Shown here in pieces: positions 1-5,668 of a DNA stretch of 5,668 nt (position 1 is the first letter of the stretch; each line of letters opens with the position of its first letter). The DNA comes from Eubacteriales bacterium. Its GTDB lineage: Bacteria > Bacillota > Clostridia > Oscillospirales > CAG-272. Where the stretch lies: contig JAQVWU010000213.1 of assembly GCA_028709565.1 (NCBI GenBank), forward strand, positions 1 through 5,668, written 5' to 3'. The notes beneath the pieces were generated by a model. That model worked only from the letters and a program-made list of their open reading frames with translations. It did not search any database and was not told the origin of the DNA. The translations under genes and the position numbers were made by a program.

Positions 1-122
1 AGGTTATCGCGTCCGATGAAACATCAACCGCCGTAACGGGCATTACATACGGTGACTTTGTAATCACCGCCTCAACCGAACCGGTTACCGCCGGCATGCA
101 AATCCGTCTCATCGAATCATGA
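1..122 (+). CDS. C-terminus of a probable HlyD/MacA-type efflux adaptor (5' partial)
   Basis: Only the last 39 codons are present, read from base 3 to the TGA at 120-122; the other two forward frames are stopped early (TGA at 14-16, TAA at 34-36). The peptide contains YGDFVITAST followed by EPVTAGMQIRLIES. This resembles the closing beta-strand region of periplasmic adaptor (membrane fusion) proteins, where a 'G...GDxVV.....P...G..V.' pattern is common. In such systems the adaptor works with a MacB-type ABC permease. The next gene carries a MacB-like domain and starts inside this stop codon, which supports the reading. In a Gram-positive cell the protein would be anchored to the membrane and face outward. 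The fragment is too short for firm assignment; another beta-rich secreted domain cannot be excluded. Confidence 0.55.
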   Translation, partial: VIASDETSTAVTGITYGDFVITASTEPVTAGMQIRLIES

Positions 123-1243
123 GCATGAGAAACATACGTTTTAGAAAACGTCAGATTTTCCTCGTCATCACCGTCTCGCTGCTGCTTACAGTGTTTTTAC
201 TGTCAGGCGTGCTTGCCTCTTCAATAGAAAAGGGTATGATATCCCAGCAGGCGGCGGACAGATGGGGTGAGGGCAGCAATATCGACTGCGCCCAGATATC
301 CTGTTTTATTTCGGTTGACGCTTCTTTTACCGAAGACCGTCTGCCGCAGCTGAGAGCCTCGGTAGACTCGTCGCTGACCGAAGCGTCGGTAACCCCTTCA
401 AATCCGTCATCGAAACTCTGGATTGACGCGTACAGCACCGAAACACGTCTCGGCGCCCGGACAGAACGCGGCAGCATTGACGCATCGGTAACCGCGGTCG
501 GCGGACATTTTTTTCGGATTCATACCATGAAATTCGTGAACGGTTACGCTTTTTCGCCTGACGATCTGATGTACGACAGGGTTGTCCTGGATACCGACGC
601 CGCGTGGCAGCTCTTCGGTTCCTTCGATGTGGCGGGGCGCAGCCTGAGTGTATCCGGAAAGGAATGTGTTGTTGCCGGTGTGGCTGAACGCAAGAGCGAT
701 AATGTCTCCGACCGTTTGTCCGACCTGGCTTACGGCGAGAAGCCCCGTATATATATTTCATACGGTCTGCTTGAGGAAATATCCCCCGATACCCCGATAT
801 CCTGTTATGAAGCCGTATTGCCCAGCCCGATATCCGGTTTTGCCTATGATATAATCAAAAATAAAATAAACGTCGATATCTCCGATATAGAAATACTGGA
901 TAATTCCGCCAGATATGACTTTTTGCCGCTGACCGAAACCATAGCTTCCCTTACAACCCGTTCCATGCGAACGAATCGAATAATATACCCCTATTGGGAA
1001 AATATTGCGGGTGTTACCGAAGACCGCCTCGCGGTAATCCTGTTTGTAAGAATAGTATGCGCCGCAGCGTCCGGATTGGTAATATTCATATCTGCGGTAA
1101 AGTTTATCATAAGCCATCCGCTCCGAAAAGAGACGATTGCCGACGCGAAGGACCGTGTATTGGCGTTTATATCGAAACATCATGCCAAAATTTCTAAAAT
1201 AAAAAATAAAAAACTTAAACAGTCCGAGGGGAACAGAGATTAA
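119..1243 (+). CDS. MacB-like ABC transporter permease-related protein with two membrane segments
   Basis: This is a 374-residue membrane protein. A basic start (MSMRNIRFRKRQ) leads into a hydrophobic segment at about residues 13-33. A long extracytoplasmic region (about 35-300) follows, then a second membrane segment at about 305-330 and a basic cytoplasmic tail rich in Lys. Residues about 127-189 resemble the MacB periplasmic core domain: a GGHFF...FVNGYAF stretch, then DRVVLDTDAAWQLFG, then VAGRSLSVSGKECVVAGV. This parallels the family pattern 'G..F...D......V.L....A..LFG...vGk.i...g..f.VvGV'. Normal MacB/FtsX permeases have three or more C-terminal helices; here only one is seen, so the FtsX domain is missing or replaced. 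No frameshift is visible and the tail ends cleanly. ATG 119 overlaps the upstream stop (ATGA), suggesting translational coupling; no good Shine-Dalgarno is present and ATG 125 is a possible alternative start. It probably partners an ATPase or full permease encoded upstream. The domain call is moderately sure; the transported substrate is unknown. Confidence 0.65.
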   Translation: MSMRNIRFRKRQIFLVITVSLLLTVFLLSGVLASSIEKGMISQQAADRWGEGSNIDCAQISCFISVDASFTEDRLPQLRASVDSSLTEASVTPSNPSSKLWIDAYSTETRLGARTERGSIDASVTAVGGHFFRIHTMKFVNGYAFSPDDLMYDRVVLDTDAAWQLFGSFDVAGRSLSVSGKECVVAGVAERKSDNVSDRLSDLAYGEKPRIYISYGLLEEISPDTPISCYEAVLPSPISGFAYDIIKNKINVDISDIEILDNSARYDFLPLTETIASLTTRSMRTNRIIYPYWENIAGVTEDRLAVILFVRIVCAAASGLVIFISAVKFIISHPLRKETIADAKDRVLAFISKHHAKISKIKNKKLKQSEGNRD

Positions 1244-1249
1244 AGGAGA
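1242..1249 (+). promoter_or_regulatory. Ribosome binding site of the solute-binding lipoprotein gene
   Basis: AAAGGAGA lies 7-8 bases before ATG 1257, a near-ideal Shine-Dalgarno spacing, and it fixes that start. It overlaps the TAA stop (1241-1243) of the preceding gene, so ribosomes finishing that gene can reload directly. This supports a single operon. Confidence 0.85.
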
Positions 1250-1256
1250 CTTATTT

Positions 1257-3536
1257 ATGCCGACAAAGACCAAACGCCAAAGAATTATTATCTTCGCACT
1301 CGCATTCTCAATGCTGCTGCCCTTCGGTTTAACCGGCTGTAAAACCGGGGAGAACGCGGTAAAGACCAAGATAAAACATGTGTATAAAGCCGAATTTATA
1401 GAAATGCCGGAAGAGGCGCTGAGCCTCGATCGCCTTTTTATGTCCGATGGCAAGCTTTATTTTACCGGGTATTCACATTCGGAGGAAAAATCCCAAAACC
1501 TGTTGTATTCGATGAACCAGGACGGAAGTGACCTGACCGAACTGCTGACCTTCGACAGCAACGAATCATATATGACCGCCCTTACCATGCTGCCTGACGG
1601 AACCATATGGACCGTTTTTAACTCCTATACCGTAAACGAGGAAACCGGTGAATACAGCGAAAATTTCGCAATGATAAAATATGCGGCGGACGGCACAGAG
1701 CAGTCGAATCTGGACCTGAAGGATATTATAACCGACCGTGAACATTTATATATCAATTCACTGACCGCCGATTCCAAAGGCAATCTGTATTTTGTGATTG
1801 AAGACAGTGTTTATATACTGGACTCGGACGCCAAACCCAAGCACACCGCTAAAATCGAAAACGGATACATAAACACCGTCAAGGTGGACGCATCGGATAA
1901 TGTCTTTATAATCTACAACGACAACACCTCTTATAAGACCACCGTTAAAAAGCTGGACCCCGACACCGGCAGTCTGAGCGATATCCTGTCGCTGGGCAGC
2001 GCGTCAAATTTCGCATACAGCATGACGACGGGCGGCGAAGGGTCATCATATGACTTTTACTATAATAATTCCGTAGCTCTGTGCGGATTCAGATTCGATA
2101 CGCTGGAATCGGTGGAATTGTGCAACTGGATAAATTCCGATGTAAACGGCAATCAGATAGGCGCCTTTCTTGTAGTTAACGATGATAAAATCATCTGCAC
2201 CGTGTATGACGAAACAGACTATAAGCAAAAGCTGATAGTTTTAAACCGCGTTCCCGAAGAACAGGTTGTGGAAAAGTATATACTGACACTTGCCGGTATT
2301 TATGTTGATTATAATACGCGCTCGGCAATCATCGCATTCAACAGGGCAAACAAGGAATACCGCATCACCATAAAAGACTATTCCGTGTATAATACCGATG
2401 AGGACTATGAGCAGGGTTTAACGGCGCTCAACAACGATATTATCGCGGGCAATATTCCGGATATTATACAGGTAGGCTATAATATGCCGACGGACAGTTA
2501 TATCGCGAAGGGATTGTTCGCCGATTTAAACGAATACATTGAAAAAGACGAGTCCATTGACCGTTCCGAATATCTCGAGAATGTGTTTGATGCGATGTCG
2601 GTCAACGGCAGGTTGTATGAACTCACACCCGCTTTCTCGATACGCACCGTTTCCGGCAAGCAATCGGTTGTAGGCAGCGCGTCCGGCTGGACTATGGATG
2701 AATTCAATGCCGTTCTGGATAAATATCCCGATGCCAAGGCTTTTTATGATGTTACCCAGTCAGCCATGCTTGAAAACATATGCACCATCACCGTCGATCA
2801 GTTCATAGATAAAAACAGCGGAAAGTGCAGCTTTGACAGCGACGGATTTATTCAAATCCTGGAATTCGCCAAGACCCTGAGCGACAAGAGCGTCTGGGAG
2901 ATGGAAAACGGTATGGATATGGGTGAGGATTATTGGACTCAAATGCAGAATGCCCATTACGAAAACAGGGTTCTGCTTCAGGTAGAGTATTTTAACAGCT
3001 TCCGTCAGTATTGGGAATTGATGCAGGGCACCTACGGAGAAGAGATAAACTTCATCGGCTTCCCTACCGACAACCGCAATGGTTCTGCGATATCTCCGTC
3101 ATTTAAGCTCGCCATGTCTGCCAAAACAAAGCTTTCCGAAGGCGCATGGCAGTTTATGCGATATTTTCTTACCGATGAATATCAGGACACAATAACATAT
3201 GATTTCCCGGTAAAACTGTCAAGACTGGAAGCTTTGGCGGTGGAAGCGATGAAACCCTATTCCTGGACCGATGAAGCAACCGGTGAGGTCCACGAATATC
3301 CCAGCACATGGTGGATCGGCAATGAGTCGATAGAAATAGGGGAGATTACCCGGGAATATGTCGACGTTGTTATGAATTTCATCCGTTCGCTCAATCAGGT
3401 CGTACGTAACGACACCGATATGATGGAAATAATCAATGAAGAAGCCGCCGCGTTCTTCGCCGGTTCAAAATCGGCTGAAGAGACCGCCAAGATAATACAA
3501 AACCGCGTTTCGATTTATGTAAGCGAAAGCCGTTAA
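1257..3536 (+). CDS. Extracellular solute-binding lipoprotein with N-terminal beta-propeller-like region
   Basis: This 759-residue protein is predicted to be a surface lipoprotein. A basic N-terminus and hydrophobic stretch (about 10-25) lead to the lipobox L25-T26-G27-C28, so Cys28 should be lipidated. Residues about 55-330 carry repeated short beta motifs of the 'D..G.lyf' kind (MLPDGTIWTV near 110-119, DSKGNLYFVI near 172-181, DASDNVFIIY near 210-219), suggesting a beta-propeller. From about 340 the sequence changes to an ABC-importer substrate-binding fold: AIIAFNRANKEYRITIKDYS (about 354-373), GNIPDIIQVG, GLFADLNEYI, and late in the protein SFKLAMSAKTKLSEGAWQFM (about 615-634). These are typical of family 1 (sugar-type) binding proteins. 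It is much longer than the usual 400-450 residues because of the propeller part. The gene follows the MacB-like gene by 13 bases and is closed by a terminator, with no MalF/MalG permease after it. The ligand is unknown; a carbohydrate is likely from the fold and the downstream hydrolase. Solute-binding and lipoprotein calls are strong; the propeller is inferred from motifs only. Confidence 0.88.
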   Translation: MPTKTKRQRIIIFALAFSMLLPFGLTGCKTGENAVKTKIKHVYKAEFIEMPEEALSLDRLFMSDGKLYFTGYSHSEEKSQNLLYSMNQDGSDLTELLTFDSNESYMTALTMLPDGTIWTVFNSYTVNEETGEYSENFAMIKYAADGTEQSNLDLKDIITDREHLYINSLTADSKGNLYFVIEDSVYILDSDAKPKHTAKIENGYINTVKVDASDNVFIIYNDNTSYKTTVKKLDPDTGSLSDILSLGSASNFAYSMTTGGEGSSYDFYYNNSVALCGFRFDTLESVELCNWINSDVNGNQIGAFLVVNDDKIICTVYDETDYKQKLIVLNRVPEEQVVEKYILTLAGIYVDYNTRSAIIAFNRANKEYRITIKDYSVYNTDEDYEQGLTALNNDIIAGNIPDIIQVGYNMPTDSYIAKGLFADLNEYIEKDESIDRSEYLENVFDAMSVNGRLYELTPAFSIRTVSGKQSVVGSASGWTMDEFNAVLDKYPDAKAFYDVTQSAMLENICTITVDQFIDKNSGKCSFDSDGFIQILEFAKTLSDKSVWEMENGMDMGEDYWTQMQNAHYENRVLLQVEYFNSFRQYWELMQGTYGEEINFIGFPTDNRNGSAISPSFKLAMSAKTKLSEGAWQFMRYFLTDEYQDTITYDFPVKLSRLEALAVEAMKPYSWTDEATGEVHEYPSTWWIGNESIEIGEITREYVDVVMNFIRSLNQVVRNDTDMMEIINEEAAAFFAGSKSAEETAKIIQNRVSIYVSESR

Positions 3537-3550
3537 TCTATAATATCAGG

Positions 3551-3580
3551 ACCGCCCGTTACAGCATGGGCGGTTTTTTT
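3551..3580 (+). terminator. Rho-independent terminator
   Basis: ACCGCCC (3551-3557) pairs perfectly with GGGCGGT (3568-3574). A G-U and a U-A pair can extend the stem to nine pairs with a six-base loop. The 3' arm runs directly into a tract of seven T (3574-3580). It lies 15 bases after the TAA of the lipoprotein gene and should end that operon's transcript. Confidence 0.93.
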
Positions 3581-3656
3581 ATATTTATTCCGGGCTTAAC
3601 AGTTAAATCCATAAAGCCGCTTTTTTAGGCAAGATAGAAAGATTATATCCAATTTT

Positions 3657-3724
3657 CTGAACTTACTGAACTCAAAAAATATACGATTTAATTTTTAAGT
3701 TAAGTTTTGAAGTAAAAGTTCAGT
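3657..3724. repeat. CTGAACT direct repeats with inverted AGTTCAG copy
   Basis: CTGAACT occurs at 3657-3663 and 3666-3672, nine bases apart, and its reverse complement AGTTCAG at 3717-3723. CTGAACTT (3657-3664) can pair with AAGTTCAG (3716-3723), and TCAAAA (3672-3677) with TTTTGA (3705-3710), giving a long imperfect AT-rich hairpin followed by six T (3724-3729). It lies between the terminator and the next promoter and outside any gene. It may be a regulator-binding cluster or a weak back-up terminator for read-through. Part of the pairing could be chance in AT-rich DNA. Confidence 0.4.
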
Positions 3725-3735
3725 TTTTTGCCTTT

Positions 3736-3753
3736 TACTGCGATTATACTGCG
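3736..3753. repeat. TACTGCG direct repeat spaced one helical turn
   Basis: TACTGCG appears at 3736-3742 and again at 3747-3753, an 11-base period that puts both copies on the same DNA face. The pair lies 65-82 bases upstream of the -35 box of the hydrolase promoter, a position where activators often bind. No specific regulator can be named; AraC-type activators, common beside such genes, often use direct repeats. Chance occurrence is possible. Confidence 0.25.
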
Positions 3754-3783
3754 GACAGCGAAAATGCCAGATGTTCACGGGCG

Positions 3784-3817
3784 GCAAAATAAGCCAACAA
3801 CATGCCGTCGATTTTGC
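3784..3817. promoter_or_regulatory. Inverted repeat GCAAAAT-N20-ATTTTGC abutting the -35 box
   Basis: GCAAAAT (3784-3790) and ATTTTGC (3811-3817) are perfect inverted copies, and the right arm ends one base before the TTGACA box at 3818. The position fits an operator or activator site for the hydrolase promoter. The arms are AT-rich and only seven bases, so this is a candidate only. Confidence 0.25.
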
Positions 3818-3846
3818 TTGACAGTCTTTTTTGAATATGATAAAAT
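3818..3846 (+). promoter_or_regulatory. Sigma-A (sigma-70 type) promoter of the glycoside hydrolase gene
   Basis: A perfect -35 box TTGACA (3818-3823) is followed by a 17-base spacer and the -10 box TAAAAT (3841-3846), one mismatch from TATAAT. TG at 3838-3839 gives an extended -10 element. Transcription should start near 3853, leaving an A-rich leader of about 62 bases before ATG 3915. So strong a core promoter would be highly active unless repressed, which fits the repeats around it. Confidence 0.85.
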
Positions 3847-3851
3847 GAATT

Positions 3852-3867
3852 TAATCGAATAATCGAA
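3852..3867. repeat. Tandem TAATCGAA repeat over the predicted transcription start
   Basis: TAATCGAA at 3852-3859 is repeated without a gap at 3860-3867. The repeat begins five bases after the -10 box, so it covers the predicted start point and first transcribed bases. A protein bound here would block transcription, making it a candidate operator. It could also be a simple local duplication. Confidence 0.35.
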
Positions 3868-3903
3868 TTCAAATTACAATTAAAAGAACAAAACTAAAAA
3901 TAC

Positions 3904-3908
3904 GAGGA
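3904..3908 (+). promoter_or_regulatory. Ribosome binding site of the glycoside hydrolase gene
   Basis: GAGGA at 3904-3908 lies six bases before ATG 3915. It sits in an A-rich, probably unstructured leader and decides the start codon. The family motif PFWSWND begins only 17 codons later, so a start further downstream would damage the fold. Confidence 0.75.
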
Positions 3909-3914
3909 AAACAA

Positions 3915-5668
3915 ATGGATCTGATAAACGATATAAAACAAAATGCCGTAACCCACGGCAGTCTGCCCTTCTGGAGCTGGAACGACAAGCTGGAACCGGC
4001 AGAACTTCGCCGGCAGATTAATGTCATGCATGGTCTGGGCATGAAAGGCTTTTTCATGCATGCCCGCGGGGGACTGGAGACCGAATATCTTTCCGACGAA
4101 TGGTTCGACTGTATAAAACAGTGTGTGGATGAAGCGAAGAAACTGGGTATGGAAGCCTGGTCATATGACGAAAACGGCTGGCCTTCGGGTTTCGCCGGCG
4201 GATTATTGCTGGAAGATCCGGCAAATCATGCCACATATCTCAATTATTCAGTGGAAAAGGCATATCCGTCAGGGGATGATATACTCGGTGTATATAAGCT
4301 GGACGATAATAAAATCACTAAAATTTCCGCCGAAGTCTCCGCCGATGAATATCATGTCATAAGACAGAAGTATGACGCTTCTTATGTTGATACCATGGAC
4401 GCCGATATAACCAGGAAATTTATCGACGCCACCCATGAAATATATAAAGTGCGTGTGGGCTTTAATGAATATATGCCCGGTTTTTTCACCGATGAACCCC
4501 AATATTATCGCTGGGCAACACCGTGGTCCAACAAAATGCCGCAGGAATTCGAGTCGAGATATAACTACAGCGTATTTTCCGCGCTCCCCGCTCTCTTTAT
4601 CGATTTTAACGGTGCGGATGAATTCCGTTATGACTATTTCAAGCTGTGTCATGAATTGTTTACAGACAACTTTATAAAACTGCTCTATGACTGGTGTGAG
4701 GAAAACGGCTGTAAGATTACCGGTCACGCCGTCGAGGAATCATTTCTTGCCGGACAAATGTGGTGCTGCGGCGGCGTCATGCCCTTTTACGAATATCTGC
4801 ATATTCCGGGAATCGATTATCTCGGACGCGGCATTGCCTCGGATCTGTCTCCCAAACAGATAGGCTCCGCATGCGCTCAGCTGGGCAAACGCCAGGTGAT
4901 TTCCGAAATGTTCGCCTGCTGCGGCTGGGATGTAACCCCGTCGGAACTTAAACGTATCGCCGAACTCCAATATGCCGGCGGTGTCAATATGATGTGTCAG
5001 CATCTTTATCCGTATTCCATACGCGGCCAGCGCAAACGCGATTATCCGGCTCATTATTCGGAGCATCTGCCGTGGCAGGAGGTTTTAGGTGATTTTAACC
5101 GTTTCTTTAACAATTTGGGTTATACCCTTTCCCTCGGCCGGGAATCGGTAAATACGCTTGTCATTCACCCTATACACAGCGCATATATGAAGTATAAGCG
5201 GCCTCAGGACGGCGCCTCGATAGCCGACCTCGAACGCCATACGCTGGACCTTTCCAACCTTCTTTCGCGCAGCCAGATACCCTATCATTGGGGGGACGAA
5301 AACATGATGGCAAAGATGGCGTCGGTCAGTGGTAAAAAGCTTAAAGTAGGACTGTGCGAATACGAATATGTCATTATACCCTATAGCTATACCCTTGACG
5401 GCAGCACCTGCGCGTTATTAAAAGAATATCTCTCAAACGGCGGGAAACTGTGGTTATATTCCGATGTCCCGGCATCGTCGGACGGTCGGAGAACCGATAT
5501 GTCGTGGCTGAAAACCACCGCTTCCTTCGGTGATATTAAAGTTGCCGCGGAATCCAAAATAACCCTCGGCGGAGAAAATGTTCCGGCCCTGCGTCAGCAG
5601 ATAAGAAATACCGAAAACGGCAGAATCATATATATCGCCAATCTGTCCCAAAACGTTCTCAAAGAAGT
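3915..5668 (+). CDS. GH106-like glycoside hydrolase (alpha-L-rhamnosidase-related), 3' partial
   Basis: The reading frame is open from ATG 3915 to the window edge: 584 complete codons with no stop, about 55-65% of the usual 900-1,100 residues. There is no signal peptide, so the enzyme should be cytosolic. Motifs of the GH106-like barrel are clear: PFWSWNDKLE (18-27), GFFMHARGGLETEYLS (about 45-60), YDENGWPSG (84-92), FFTDEP with D193-E194, GHAVEES with E274-E275, and SEMFACCGWD with E331. The acidic residues at 194, 274/275 and 331 are candidates for catalysis or metal binding; their roles are inferred. From about 412 (VNTLVIHP) to 520 (NGGKLWLYSD) an alpha/beta segment resembles the domain that follows the barrel in this group, like the beta-galactosidase trimerisation/GATase-like fold. 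GH106 enzymes remove terminal L-rhamnose by inversion in a calcium-dependent way, but many relatives in Clostridia are untested, so the substrate here is uncertain. The gene has its own promoter and probably starts a new operon. Cys pairs 284-285 and 335-336 lie near the proposed active-site region. Confidence 0.85.
   Translation, partial: MDLINDIKQNAVTHGSLPFWSWNDKLEPAELRRQINVMHGLGMKGFFMHARGGLETEYLSDEWFDCIKQCVDEAKKLGMEAWSYDENGWPSGFAGGLLLEDPANHATYLNYSVEKAYPSGDDILGVYKLDDNKITKISAEVSADEYHVIRQKYDASYVDTMDADITRKFIDATHEIYKVRVGFNEYMPGFFTDEPQYYRWATPWSNKMPQEFESRYNYSVFSALPALFIDFNGADEFRYDYFKLCHELFTDNFIKLLYDWCEENGCKITGHAVEESFLAGQMWCCGGVMPFYEYLHIPGIDYLGRGIASDLSPKQIGSACAQLGKRQVISEMFACCGWDVTPSELKRIAELQYAGGVNMMCQHLYPYSIRGQRKRDYPAHYSEHLPWQEVLGDFNRFFNNLGYTLSLGRESVNTLVIHPIHSAYMKYKRPQDGASIADLERHTLDLSNLLSRSQIPYHWGDENMMAKMASVSGKKLKVGLCEYEYVIIPYSYTLDGSTCALLKEYLSNGGKLWLYSDVPASSDGRRTDMSWLKTTASFGDIKVAAESKITLGGENVPALRQQIRNTENGRIIYIANLSQNVLKE

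Noticed and set aside
327..761. Minus-strand open frame of 144 codons inside the MacB-like gene
   Set aside because: The product is very Arg-rich and low in hydrophobic core residues, typical of a shadow frame in a GC-richer stretch.
758..1453. Minus-strand open frame of 231 codons spanning the junction of the two + strand genes
   Set aside because: Its translation is rich in Gly, Tyr, Ile and Arg with no recognisable motif. It lies antisense to two well-supported genes with clear domains and ribosome sites, so it is a shadow frame.
3596..3606. Perfect palindrome TTAAC-A-GTTAA just after the terminator
   Set aside because: The arms are only five bases of AT-rich sequence, with no second copy in the gap and no promoter nearby. 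It is expected by chance.
3782..3807. CGGCA / TGCCG inverted pair upstream of the promoter
   Set aside because: It is a five-base stem with a 16-base loop, overlapping a longer inverted repeat. It is too weak to claim.
3537..3914. Possible riboswitch, small RNA gene or catabolite-repression (cre) site in the intergenic gap
   Set aside because: No conserved riboswitch core, no tRNA-like fold and no good match to the CcpA cre consensus was found by eye. The leader after the promoter is only about 62 bases and A-rich.
4269..4727. Minus-strand open frame of 152 codons inside the glycoside hydrolase gene
   Set aside because: It is wholly antisense to a frame carrying clear GH106-like motifs, and it has no family signature of its own.

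Overview
The window looks like a stretch of a Gram-positive anaerobe of the Clostridia, probably a gut Oscillospiraceae- or Lachnospiraceae-type genome. This is an inference from three things: intermediate base composition with AT-rich intergenic DNA, AGGAG/GAGG ribosome sites, and the gene repertoire (MacA/MacB-like export parts, a large solute-binding lipoprotein, a cytosolic glycoside hydrolase). All genes lie on the + strand, in two transcription units.

Unit 1 (1 to about 3580) is the tail of an operon that begins upstream of the window. It holds the last 39 codons of a protein that looks like an HlyD/MacA-type efflux adaptor. Next, with a 4-base ATGA overlap, comes a 374-residue membrane protein with a MacB-like extracytoplasmic domain but only two membrane segments. 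After 13 bases follows a 759-residue lipoprotein with an N-terminal beta-propeller-like part and a C-terminal ABC-type solute-binding domain. A strong intrinsic terminator at about 3551-3580 closes the unit.

The 378-base gap (3537-3914) holds this terminator, an AT-rich stretch with CTGAACT/AGTTCAG repeats, a TACTGCG direct repeat, an inverted repeat abutting the -35 box, and a near-consensus sigma-A promoter (TTGACA, 17 bases, extended TAAAAT). A tandem TAATCGAA repeat lies across the predicted start of transcription.

Unit 2 (3915 to the end) is the first 584 codons of a GH106-like glycoside hydrolase with no signal peptide, cut by the window edge. It is probably a cytosolic enzyme for imported oligosaccharides, of the alpha-L-rhamnosidase-related type.

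A plausible reading is a glycan-use locus: a surface lipoprotein captures a carbohydrate ligand and an intracellular hydrolase works on the product. The odd part is that the solute-binding lipoprotein is joined by operon structure to MacA/MacB-like exporter components rather than to MalF/MalG-type import permeases. No tRNA, rRNA, CRISPR array, insertion sequence or integration site was recognised.
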